Of a stretch of 64,000 nt of DNA, positions 36,028-43,218 are shown piece by piece. How positions within the stretch are numbered: the first letter of the stretch is position 1; each line of letters opens with the position of its first letter. The notes beneath the pieces were generated by a model. That model was given only the letters and a program-made list of their open reading frames with translations, was not told where the DNA came from and did not search any database. The DNA comes from Streptomyces sp. MRC013 (GTDB lineage: Bacteria; Actinomycetota; Actinomycetes; Streptomycetales; Streptomycetaceae): assembly GCF_023614235.1 (NCBI RefSeq), contig NZ_CP094264.1, positions 124,001 through 188,000 of the forward strand. The letters are read 5' to 3'. Made by a program: the position numbers and the translations under genes.

Positions 36028-36858
36028 GTGAGCAAGGTCCCCTCTCTGACCCTGAACAACGGTGTCGCCATGCCGCAGCTCGGCCTCGGCGTCTGGCAGG
36101 TGCCGGACGCCGAGGTGGCGGAGGTGGTGGGCACCGCCTTCGAAGCCGGCTACCGGAGCGTCGACACCGCCGCCGTGTACCAGAACGAGCACGGCACCGG
36201 CCAGGCCGTCGCCGCGTCCGGAATCCCCCGCGAGGAGCTGTTCGTCACCACGAAGCTGTGGAACAGCGAGCAGGGGTACGACTCGACGCTCCGCGCCTTC
36301 GACGCCTCGCTGGAGCGGCTCGGCCTCGACTACGTCGACCTGTACCTGGTCCACTGGCCGGTGCCGGCCCGGGACGCGTACGTCGCCACCTACAAGGCGT
36401 TCGAGAAGATCCTCGCGGACGGCCGCGCCCGTTCCATCGGCGTGTCCAACTTCCTGCCCGAGCACCTGGAGCGGCTGATGGACGCCACGTCCGTCGTGCC
36501 CGCGGTGAACCAGATCGAGCTGCACCCCCGGCTCGCCCAGGCGGAGGCCCGCGCCTTCCACGCCCGGCACGGCATCGCGACCGAGGCGTGGTCGCCGCTG
36601 GGCCAGGGCCGCGGCCTGCTGGAGACGCCGGCCGTCGCGGCCGTCGCCCACAAGCACGGCCGCACCCCGGCGCAGGTCGTGCTGCGCTGGCACCTCCAGC
36701 TCGGCAACGTGGTGATCCCCAAGTCGGTGACGCCGTCGCGGATCCGGGAGAACATCGAGATCTTCGGCTTCGAACTCGACGCGGAGGACATGGCGGCGTT
36801 CGCGGCGCTCGACGAGGGCCGCCGGCTCGGACCGGACCCGGCCGTCTTCGAGGCCTGA
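36028..36858 (+). CDS. Aldo/keto reductase
   Basis: This 276-residue TIM-barrel enzyme has the four AKR catalytic residues: Asp and Tyr in RSVDTAAVYQNE, Lys in FVTTKLWNSEQGYD and His in LYLVHWPVPARD. The NADPH site is in VVIPKSVTPSRIRENIEIFG. It resembles the 2,5-diketo-D-gluconate reductase/YtbE group, reducing aldehydes or ketones with NADPH. The true substrate is unknown. GTG 36028 with AAGGA upstream is preferred over the in-frame upstream start at 35980. A strong hairpin terminates the gene at 36864. Confidence 0.93.
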   Translation: MSKVPSLTLNNGVAMPQLGLGVWQVPDAEVAEVVGTAFEAGYRSVDTAAVYQNEHGTGQAVAASGIPREELFVTTKLWNSEQGYDSTLRAFDASLERLGLDYVDLYLVHWPVPARDAYVATYKAFEKILADGRARSIGVSNFLPEHLERLMDATSVVPAVNQIELHPRLAQAEARAFHARHGIATEAWSPLGQGRGLLETPAVAAVAHKHGRTPAQVVLRWHLQLGNVVIPKSVTPSRIRENIEIFGFELDAEDMAAFAALDEGRRLGPDPAVFEA

Positions 36859-36863
36859 CGGGC

Positions 36864-36893
36864 GGGGCGCGGCCGCGTGCGCGGCCGCGCCCC
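36864..36893. terminator. Perfect 14-bp hairpin terminator
   Basis: GGGGCGCGGCCGCG at 36864-36877 pairs with CGCGGCCGCGCCCC at 36880-36893 around a 2-base loop, 6 bases after the reductase stop and facing the convergent gene at 36924. Confidence 0.85.
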
Positions 36894-36923
36894 GCTTCGG
36901 TGCGGGGGTGCGGCGGGGCCGGT

Positions 36924-37409
36924 TCAGGCCTTGCGGTTCATGGGGCCCCAGGAGCCGCGCTGGCGCGCCACCTCCTCCTCCGCCTCGTGGAGCACCGCCA
37001 GGTCGATCCAGCAGACCGGTTCCACGTCGTCGAGCAGCGGCTCGTTGTCCGGCCCCCTGGCCACCTCGTGGCCGCGCAGGGCCCAGGGGCGCACGTCGCC
37101 GCCCCGCTCCTCCCGCAGGTGGCAGTAGTCGTAGAGGCGGCGGGCCACCCAGAGCCGTACGGAGCGGTCCTCCCACCAGCTCTCGACCTGGAGCGGGTTG
37201 GCCGACAGGCCCGGCATGGGGATCCCGGTCAGGTGGTCCACGCTGCGGGTGCCCTCCATGTCCCGGGCGGGGCCGCGCGACCAGCGGACGAAGAGGGTGC
37301 CGTGCCGCTCCACGAGGTCGGCCAGCTCCGCCAGGCTGCCGACGGTCGGCAGCTCCGTGGCGCCGTCGGGCGCCGTCGTGCGGGTCGGTGCCGCTGCGGA
37401 CTCGTCCAT
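36924..37409 (-). CDS. DUF6098-like protein, 161 aa
   Basis: After a Thr/Ala-rich start the protein reads VGSLAELADLVERHGTLFVR, then WSRGPARDMEGTRSVDHLTG, then PMPGLSANPLQVESWWEDRS and VRLWVARRLYDYCHLREERG. I recall this as a conserved actinobacterial family (DUF6098) without assigned function. It has no signal peptide or membrane helix; Trp is abundant. ATG 37409 has an AAGGG site about 8 bases upstream, so it is preferred over an earlier GTG at 37418. The reading looks intact and has normal codon use. Confidence 0.75.
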   Translation of the reverse strand: MDESAAAPTRTTAPDGATELPTVGSLAELADLVERHGTLFVRWSRGPARDMEGTRSVDHLTGIPMPGLSANPLQVESWWEDRSVRLWVARRLYDYCHLREERGGDVRPWALRGHEVARGPDNEPLLDDVEPVCWIDLAVLHEAEEEVARQRGSWGPMNRKA

Positions 37410-37533
37410 GTGGTTCACCCTTCTCGTCGTGCGGGACCGAACGCCGCGTACCCACCCGTAACAGAATGACTCCACGGGACGCCCCGCGCAGGTCGGGGCG
37501 GCCTTCCGGCCGCCGGACGGGCGGGTGACGGCG

Positions 37534-37567
37534 CCGCCCGCCGGTCCCCCGGGGGGGCGGCGGGCGG
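37534..37567 (-). terminator. GC-rich hairpin after the secreted protein gene
   Basis: CCGCCCGCC at 37534-37542 pairs with GGCGGGCGG at 37559-37567, with CCCCC and GGGGG inside the loop able to extend the stem. It lies next to the stop of the minus-strand gene at 37572. Confidence 0.6.
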
Positions 37568-37571
37568 GGGG

Positions 37572-38093
37572 TCAGCTGCCGTCGACCGGGAGCCAGCCGG
37601 AGTAGGCCTCCGGCTGGTAGTACTTGCCGGTGTCGCCGTCGTAGCGCAGGGCCCGCAGGCGCACGCTGCCGGACTCGTCGTAGTCCTTGTCGCACTTGAC
37701 CCAGCGGTTGTAGCCGGACTTGTTGCGGCACGCCTCGGGGCCCCGCCCGTAGTTGGTGTAGACGCCGCCGATCGCGGACATGCCGTCGGACGCGGTGTCC
37801 AGGACCCAGACGACGTCGCCGTCGTGCTGGAAGCAGACCTTGGAGCCGTAGGTGGAGACGCACCAGCTGTCCGGTGGCAGGGAGGAGGACGACATCGGGG
37901 TCCTGGTGCCGGTCGTGGCCCCGCCCCCGTCCGTGCCGGAGGTGACGGTCCACTCCGGGACGTCGGGGGCCGCGTCCTCGGCGGTGGCGGGGGCGGCGGC
38001 GAGCAGGAGGGTGGCGACGGCCGCGACGGCGCCCGTCGCGGTTCGCCGGGGGACGTGGGGGGTGCGGGAGGTCCGGGACGGGGTCATACGCAT
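37572..38093 (-). CDS. Secreted protein with Cys-rich domain, 173 aa
   Basis: A basic, Thr/Arg-rich N-terminus (MRMTPSRTSRTPHVPRRTAT) precedes a hydrophobic signal core (GAVAAVATLLLAAAPATA-E). The mature protein has a Ser/Thr-rich linker, then a domain with four Cys (SWCVSTYGSKVCFQHDGDVV, ACRNKSGYNRWVKCDKDYDE) that could form two disulfides. It ends in an aromatic KYYQPEAYSGWLPVDGS. I recognise no named family; Streptomyces carry many such exported small proteins. Start ATG 38093 or 38087 is uncertain because no clear ribosome site is seen. Confidence 0.75.
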   Translation of the reverse strand: MRMTPSRTSRTPHVPRRTATGAVAAVATLLLAAAPATAEDAAPDVPEWTVTSGTDGGGATTGTRTPMSSSSLPPDSWCVSTYGSKVCFQHDGDVVWVLDTASDGMSAIGGVYTNYGRGPEACRNKSGYNRWVKCDKDYDESGSVRLRALRYDGDTGKYYQPEAYSGWLPVDGS

Positions 38094-38408
38094 GTGAAGA
38101 TTCCTAGCGTGTCATGAGCGTCTCAAGGAAGTGAAGTGATCCTAGCGTCAAGATCACTCTCCGCGCACGGGGGCGTTCCGGCCGCGGGGGCGGCCGCGGG
38201 GGCGATTCCTCGGGCGGCGGCGGGTGCGGGAGCACCGCCCGCCCCGCCGGGCGCCCCGGGTTCGGGCCCTCCGCGGGCCGGGTCCGGACCGCCGGGCGGT
38301 CCGGTGCGCCCCCACCGCCCGGCGGCGGGGGCGCTTTCACCCAACCTCCTTGTGCCGGACGCCTGGTGGCCTCCTCCGGACGAGTCGCGTCCCGGTAGGT
38401 TGGTGATC
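38094..38408. other. Divergent intergenic region
   Basis: About 315 bases between the secreted protein and the SUMF1-like gene. Just upstream of 38093 (38100-38160) the sequence is AT-richer and should contain the minus-strand promoter. No gene is seen. Confidence 0.45.
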
Positions 38409-39101
38409 ATGGACGGGTGTGCGAATGAGGAGATGGCCGCCGTCCCCGGGGGCCGGGTGGCGCCGGCGGACCGCCTGACGGGGCGCGGCCGGCCGGTGGA
38501 CGTGGCGCCGTACCTGCTGGGGACCGTCCCGGTCACGCGGGAGTGGTACGCGCGGGTCACCGGGGAGCGACCCGGTGACGGGGGCGCGGGGACGGGGCGG
38601 CTGCCCGCGGAGGGCGTCTCGTGGTGGGACGCGGTCCGGTTCTGCGACGTGCTGTCCCGCCGGGAGGGCCTCGCCCCGGCGTACCGGGTCGACGGCGACC
38701 GCGTCGAGTGGGACGCCTCCGCCGACGGGTACCGGCTGCCGACCGAGGCCGAGTGGGAGCACGCCTGCCGGGCCGGTACCGGCGGGCAGCGGTACGGGCC
38801 GCTCGACGAGGTCGCCTGGCACCGCGGCAACTCCGGCGGGCGGCCGCGCCCGGTCGGCGGCAGGCGGCCCAACGACTGGGGCCTGTACGACATGCTCGGC
38901 AACGTGTGGGAGTGGTGCTGGGACGCGTACGACGCCGGGGCGTACGGCGCGTACCGGGTGCTGCGCGGCGGCGGCTGGTTCGACGAGCACTGGAACTGCC
39001 GCGCGCCGGTCAGGCGCCGCGGCCACCCGACGTACCGGGGCGGCGACGTGGGCTTCCGGGTCGCCCGCTCGCACCCCGCGCCGGCGCACGGGGCCGCCTG
39101 A
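38409..39101 (+). CDS. Formylglycine-generating-enzyme-like (SUMF1 domain) protein
   Basis: This 230-residue protein carries most of a SUMF1/FGE-sulfatase fold: VPGGRVAPADRL, LGTVPVTREWYARVTGERPG, VSWWDAVRFCDVLSRREGLA, GYRLPTEAEWEHACRAG, NDWGLYDMLGNVWEWCWDAY and VLRGGGWFDEHWNCRAPVRR. True formylglycine-generating enzymes use two close Cys near the C-terminus. Here the closing segment has only the Cys of WNCRAPVRR, so oxidation of sulfatase Cys is unlikely unless mechanisms differ. Related domains act in ergothioneine synthesis (EgtB) and in toxins. No sulfatase gene is adjacent. ATG 38409 is used; the upstream extension is GC-rich shadow. Confidence 0.85.
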   Translation: MDGCANEEMAAVPGGRVAPADRLTGRGRPVDVAPYLLGTVPVTREWYARVTGERPGDGGAGTGRLPAEGVSWWDAVRFCDVLSRREGLAPAYRVDGDRVEWDASADGYRLPTEAEWEHACRAGTGGQRYGPLDEVAWHRGNSGGRPRPVGGRRPNDWGLYDMLGNVWEWCWDAYDAGAYGAYRVLRGGGWFDEHWNCRAPVRRRGHPTYRGGDVGFRVARSHPAPAHGAA

Positions 39102-39157
39102 CGGCGTGCGGCGCCGGGCGGGCCGCCGGACCCGCCCGGCGGCCGTGCGGCGCCGGC

Positions 39158-39753
39158 CTACGCCCCGGCGGCGGGCCGGTAGGTGCACACCTGCGCACCG
39201 GTTCCGCCGGTGACCGCGGAGACCAGTTCCAGCGTGTGCATCCGGCCGCGACCGGGGAAGAGGGACTTCCCTCCGCCGAGGATCACCGGCATGACCACCA
39301 GCCGGAGTTCGTCGAACAGGCCCTCGTCCAGCAGCGTCCGCACCAGCGTGGGGCTGCCCATGACGAGCAGGTCGCCGCCCGGCGCCCGGTGCAGTTCGCG
39401 GATGCGGGCGACGGCCTCGCCCCCCGGGATGCGCGAGGTGTTCTCCCACGTCAGGTCGGAGTCGCCGAGCGTCCCGGTCACGACGTACTTGCGCAGCGCG
39501 TTCATCCGGTCGGCGAAGGGGTCCCCGGCCCGGTCCGGCCAGGCGCCGGCCATCGTCCGCCACGTGCGGCGCCCCAGCAGCAGGGCCTCGGCCTTCCCCA
39601 GCGCGTCGTCGAACGCGCCGCCCACGACCTCCGGGTCGAAGAAGGGGTGGGACCAACCGCCGTGGGCGAAGCCGCCGTCGGTGTCCTCCTGAGGACCCCC
39701 GGGGCCTGCACCACGCCGTCGAGGCTGACGAACTCGCTGATCACGATACGCAT
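39158..39753 (-). CDS. Dihydrofolate reductase/RibD C-terminal-like protein, one frameshift
   Basis: About 198 residues after repair. It starts MRIVISEFVSLDGVVQAPG, the usual RibD_C entry, and continues GWSHPFFDPEVVGGAFDDAL, AEALLLGRRTWRTMAGAWPD, then GGDLLVMGSPTLVRTLLDEG and VMPVILGGGKSLFPG. The fold reduces small molecules with NADPH; members outside folate and riboflavin pathways mostly have no assigned substrate. The frame breaks at the C5 run 39696-39700 (one base missing), where APGGPQEDTDG becomes APGVLRRTP. ATG 39753 has GGAGGAG upstream. Confidence 0.82.
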
Positions 39754-39889
39754 GGGACTCGCTCCTCCTGCTCACCACGGGCTACGGGAGGGAAGACCGC
39801 CGGGCCGCGGGGAATTCACCGCTCCCGCCCCACCGTCCTCGGTGACACGGCTCACACGGCCGTCGCCGGGAATCCGGTCCGGGCCGCCC

Positions 39890-40440
39890 GCCGCTCGGGG
39901 ACGGGGCGGCCGGACCTCCTCGTCGTACCGTTCGCCCGGTGCGGACGGCTCTTCCCCGGCACGTCCTCTTCCCCGTCCCGGGCCACCGGACGACGGCGGT
40001 GCGGGCTCCCGGCCGGACGGGACCCGCCGCCCCGCCCGGGGCCAGCGCTCCTCGACGGCCCGGTCTACGACCGCGCGGGCGGCGCGGGGCGCCGGTCCCC
40101 GGCCGGCAGCCCGTCTCGGCGGCGCCCTGCCGGGGCCCGTCCGGCGGAGGCCGGCGGCGCCGACGAGGGTGCCGTCCGGCCGGATGCCGTGGATCCGCCC
40201 GGCGCCGGGCGCGGCCTCCTGCGCGTACGCCCCCGGGGGAACGCCCGGTTCGGCTCCGGGCCGGTCACCGCGTCGGGCAGGCCGCCGAACCGGCCGACGG
40301 ACTCCCGGTACCGGTCGACGCGGGCGGGGAACCCCCCGACCCGGCGCGGCTCCGGCGGACGCGGTCCGGCACCGCCGTCGCCGGGAGGCCGCGCACGTCG
40401 TCACCTTCCGCGAGACCGGCGGCACTTCGGCGCACGGACC
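39890..40440 (-). pseudogene. GNAT acetyltransferase-like remnant
   Basis: Joining three minus-strand frames gives a GNAT-like string: AEGDDVRGLPATAVPD, VDRYRESVGRFGGLPDAVTG, GRIHGIRPDGTLVGAAGLR and GPAPRAARAVVDRAVEE, where the GRGxATRA acetyl-CoA loop would be expected. The frames change at least twice and the C-terminal third is scrambled. Limits are approximate. This may be a decayed RimJ/RimL-type gene, or a run of sequence errors. The assignment is by pattern only. Confidence 0.35.
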
Positions 40441-40480
40441 GTCTCACGGGCGGGCCGCCGGCGCACCGGCCGGACGGCGG

Positions 40481-40507
40481 AAGGGACCGCGCGGTACGCG
40501 GTCCCTT
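40481..40507 (-). terminator. Hairpin terminator of the SRPBCC gene
   Basis: AAGGGACCGCG at 40481-40491 pairs with CGCGGTCCCTT at 40497-40507 around a 5-base loop, 35 bases beyond the stop of the minus-strand gene. Confidence 0.8.
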
Positions 40508-40541
40508 CCCCTCGACCACCCGCGCCCCGGCGGCCGGAGCC

Positions 40542-41006
40542 TCAGGAATCGCCCGGCCTGATGCGGCCGCGCCAGGCGCCGGTCTCCCCGCCGCGGGTCT
40601 CGATGTACTCCTTGAAGCGGCGCATGTCGCCCTTGACCCGGCGGTCGATGGTGCCGGTCATGTCGGCGGCCTTCTCGGCGAGGCCAGTCGGCTCGACGTC
40701 CATCACCAGCTCCACCCGCGTGTGGGTCTCGTCCACCGGCTGGAAGCTGACGACGCCCTTCTGCTGGGTGTCGCCGCTCACCGTCCGCCAGGCGATGCGC
40801 TCGTCGGGGAGCTGGTCGATGATCTCGGTGTCGAACTCCCGTCGGACACCGCCGATCTTCGTCGTCCAGTGGTTGTGCCGGTCGTCGAGCTGTGTGACCT
40901 CCTCGACCCCCTCCATGAACTTCGGGAACTCCTCGAACTGGGTCCACTGGTTGTACGCGGTGCGGACCGGCACCTCGACCTCGACGGTCTCCTTCACCTT
41001 GCTCAT
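40542..41006 (-). CDS. SRPBCC (START-like) family protein
   Basis: The 154-residue protein is a single SRPBCC/polyketide cyclase-like domain: VKETVEVEVPVRTAYNQWTQ, FEEFPKFMEGVEEVTQLDDR, then IIDQLPDERIAWRTVSGD and VSFQPVDETHTRVELVMDVE. The fold makes a deep hydrophobic pocket for lipids or polyketides; this sub-family is widespread in actinobacteria without a proven ligand. ATG 41006 is clear. Its upstream region holds two GGGTACCC palindromes and a possible SigB-type promoter (41036-41110), shared with the divergent oxidoreductase. Confidence 0.9.
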   Translation of the reverse strand: MSKVKETVEVEVPVRTAYNQWTQFEEFPKFMEGVEEVTQLDDRHNHWTTKIGGVRREFDTEIIDQLPDERIAWRTVSGDTQQKGVVSFQPVDETHTRVELVMDVEPTGLAEKAADMTGTIDRRVKGDMRRFKEYIETRGGETGAWRGRIRPGDS

Positions 41007-41035
41007 CAGTCGCTCCTTGCTCTCGTGGCGGTGGT

Positions 41036-41082
41036 GCGGCGGGTACCCGCCGCACTCGGCACGCGTGGGCGGGTACCCGCCC
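41036..41082. promoter_or_regulatory. Pair of GGGTACCC palindromes, 30 bp apart
   Basis: GCGGCGGGTACCCGCCGC (41036-41053) is an 18-bp perfect palindrome, and GGGCGGGTACCCGCCC (41067-41082) a 16-bp one; their centres are 30 bp apart, about three helical turns. They lie between divergent starts (41006 and 41252). On the minus strand GCAT, 14 bases, then GGGTAC fits the GNNT-N14-16-GGGTAC form of SigB-class promoters, so the element may be an operator, a stress promoter, or both. Confidence 0.5.
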
Positions 41083-41251
41083 TCACCGGGTCATGCACGT
41101 GTGCCGTGCCGGACCGGGTCCGGCCGCACCGGCCGCAGGCCGTCCGGCACGGCGCGGGCCGGGTACCCCCGTTCGGCGGCGGGCCCGTTACGGGTCCGGC
41201 CCGCGGGGTACCTCTGCGCGGACCGGACGGATCCACGCTCAGGGGTGACGT

Positions 41252-42223
41252 ATGGAGATCGGGTACAAACTCGCGGCGGAGGCGTTCGCGCCGGGCGAGT
41301 TGGTGAGGCAGGCCGTCCTGGCCGAGGAGGCCGGGTTCGACTTCGTCGAGATCAGCGACCACTTCCACCCGTGGCTGGACAACCAGGGGCACTCCCCGTT
41401 CGCCTGGACCGTGCTCGGCACGATCGCGGCGAGGACGAGCCGGATCGGGCTGGCCACCGGGGTGACGTGCCCGACGATGCGGTACCACCCGGCGGTCGTC
41501 GCACAGGCCGCCGCGACGCTGGCGCTGCTGTCGGAGGGGCGGTTCGTGCTCGGCGTGGGATCGGGCGAGCGGCTGAACGAGCACGTCGTCGGCGAGGGCT
41601 ATCCGGCGGTCGCCGCGCGGCACGAGATGCTCCGCGAGGCACTGGAGATCATCCGGCTGCTGTGGAGCGGCGGCTACCGCTCGTACGAGGGGAAGCACCT
41701 GCGGCTGGAGGACGCCCGCGTCTTCGACCTGCCCCCGGAGCCGCCGCCCATCGCCGTGGCGGCGAGCGGCCCCGACTCGACGCGGGTGGCCGCCGAACTC
41801 GGCGACGCCCTGTTCGCCACGGAGGCCGACCCGGACGTCGTCCGGCGGTACCGGGAGGCGGGGGGCGACGGGCCCCGCTACGCGGAGGTCCCCATGGCGT
41901 GGGCCCCCGACGAGCGGACCGCCGCGCGTGCGGCGCTGGAGACGTCCCGGTGGGCGGTGACCGGCTGGAAGGTGATGAGCGAGCTGCCCAACCCGGTGAA
42001 CTTCGCCGCCGCCACGGCCACCGTCCGCGAGGAGGACGTCCTGGCCGCCTTCGCCTGCGGCGACGACCCGGAGCGGTACGTGGGGATGGCGCGGAGGTAC
42101 GCCGACGCCGGGTTCGACCGGCTGGTCATGCAGAACGTGGGCCCCGACCCGGACGGCTTCGTCGACTTCTACCGCCGCGAGCTGGACTCCCGGCTGCGCG
42201 GGCTGGAGCCCGGCGGCGCGTAG
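41252..42223 (+). CDS. LLM-class F420-dependent oxidoreductase
   Basis: The 323-residue TIM-barrel protein has luciferase-like features: EIGYKLAAEAFAPGELVRQA, VEISDHFHPWLDNQGHSPFA, RIGLATGVTCPTMRYHPAVV, LLSEGRFVLGVGSGERLNEH and IAVAASGPDSTRVAAELGD. The pattern is that of the F420-dependent group related to F420 glucose-6-phosphate dehydrogenase, not flavin monooxygenases. The substrate is unknown. ATG 41252 is the only sensible start; it follows a short gap from GGGGTGACGT. It is monocistronic and converges on the carbonic anhydrase gene, with a shared terminator. Confidence 0.9.
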   Translation: MEIGYKLAAEAFAPGELVRQAVLAEEAGFDFVEISDHFHPWLDNQGHSPFAWTVLGTIAARTSRIGLATGVTCPTMRYHPAVVAQAAATLALLSEGRFVLGVGSGERLNEHVVGEGYPAVAARHEMLREALEIIRLLWSGGYRSYEGKHLRLEDARVFDLPPEPPPIAVAASGPDSTRVAAELGDALFATEADPDVVRRYREAGGDGPRYAEVPMAWAPDERTAARAALETSRWAVTGWKVMSELPNPVNFAAATATVREEDVLAAFACGDDPERYVGMARRYADAGFDRLVMQNVGPDPDGFVDFYRRELDSRLRGLEPGGA

Positions 42224-42296
42224 GGCGGCGTGCCGGGGCCGGAGCCGAGGGCCGCTCGCCGGGCGTCCGTGGCCGGAGGGGTGCGGCCGGGGGACG

Positions 42297-42320
42297 GGCC
42301 GGGGGCCGCGGCCCCCGGCC
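42297..42320. terminator. Bidirectional hairpin terminator
   Basis: GGCCGGGGGCC at 42297-42307 pairs with GGCCCCCGGCC at 42310-42320 around a 2-base loop, between the convergent oxidoreductase and carbonic anhydrase genes. Confidence 0.8.
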
Positions 42321-42348
42321 GGCCCCGGCCCGTGCCGCGGAGGTTCGG

Positions 42349-43158
42349 TCAGGTGACGGCGTGGACCTCCTGGGTCGCCAGTTCGTAGCGGGCGCCGACG
42401 ACGGCGAGGCGGCCCGTGGCGGTCCGCGCCGCCAGGTCCGGTCCGGCGGCGAGGCGGGAGCGGACCAGCCGGACGTTCGCGGTGATCGTCGCGTCGACGC
42501 GGGCCGGCCCGGTCTGGACGTGGTCGATGGCGGGGCGGATCTGCTCGGCGACGTACGAGATGTGTGCGGGTAGGTCCTCGCCGGTCTCGTCCGCGTGGAC
42601 GGCGGCGGCGACCGCGCCGCACGACTGGTGGCCCAGCACCGTCACCGGCGGGACGTCGAGCTCCAGGATGCCGTAGGCGATGCTCCCCAGGACGGCCTCG
42701 TCGAGGACGCAGCCGGCCGAGCGGACGGTCATCGGGTCGCCGAGGCCCTGGTCGAAGACCAGCTCGGGCGGGACGCGCGAGTCGACGCAGCCGAGGACGA
42801 CGGCGAACGGGTGCTGTCCGGACACGGCCGGGAGGCGGTCGTCGTCGGACTCGTGGGGGTGGGTCTGGTGGCGGGTGGACCAGCGGTGGTTGCCGTGCCG
42901 CAGTGCGCGGAGCGCGGCCGCCGGGGTGCCCGGCCGTCCGGTCCCGCGTCCGGCGGCGACGGCCGGGGCGGCGGGCAGGGCGATGCCCGCGCCGAGGACC
43001 GCTCCGCCGGCCAGCACGGCGCGCAGGAGGGTGCGGCGGTCGTGGCGACCGGGGCGGTCCGCGGGGTGGGGGATATGTGTTCGGGTGTCGGCGTCACGCC
43101 CGGCGCGGTAGGCCGTGCCCCTCCGGTCACATCCGTCTCTTGGCCTTTCATCGGCCAC
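42349..43158 (-). CDS. Secreted beta-class carbonic anhydrase
   Basis: A twin-arginine-like signal (HDRRTLLRAVLAGGAVLGAG, ending PAVAAG) is followed by a beta-carbonic anhydrase. The zinc ligands are in VVLGCVDSRVPPE (Cys, with the Asp-Arg dyad) and TVLGHQSCGAVAAAV (His and Cys). It should interconvert CO2 and bicarbonate outside the membrane. The start is uncertain: no ATG or ribosome site fits. GTG 43158 is used, but a GTG at about 43101 in another frame would give MTPTPEHISP and join the signal if one C is missing in the C5 run near 43070. The glycosyltransferase gene lies 60 bases upstream on the same strand. Confidence 0.85.
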   Translation of the reverse strand: MADERPRDGCDRRGTAYRAGRDADTRTHIPHPADRPGRHDRRTLLRAVLAGGAVLGAGIALPAAPAVAAGRGTGRPGTPAAALRALRHGNHRWSTRHQTHPHESDDDRLPAVSGQHPFAVVLGCVDSRVPPELVFDQGLGDPMTVRSAGCVLDEAVLGSIAYGILELDVPPVTVLGHQSCGAVAAAVHADETGEDLPAHISYVAEQIRPAIDHVQTGPARVDATITANVRLVRSRLAAGPDLAARTATGRLAVVGARYELATQEVHAVT

Positions 43159-43218
43159 GTCTTGAACCAACTGTGAAGGGCGTCGGCCGGGGCCCCCGGG
43201 CGCGGGGTGCCCCCGGTG

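Noticed and set aside
39772..40425. Intact GNAT gene on the minus strand
   Set aside because: The acetyltransferase-like pieces lie in different frames with a scrambled end, so only a low-confidence remnant is reported.
43071..43158. A definite start codon for the carbonic anhydrase
   Set aside because: TTG 43170, GTG 43158 and an out-of-frame GTG near 43101 are all possible; none has a good ribosome site, so the start is left uncertain.
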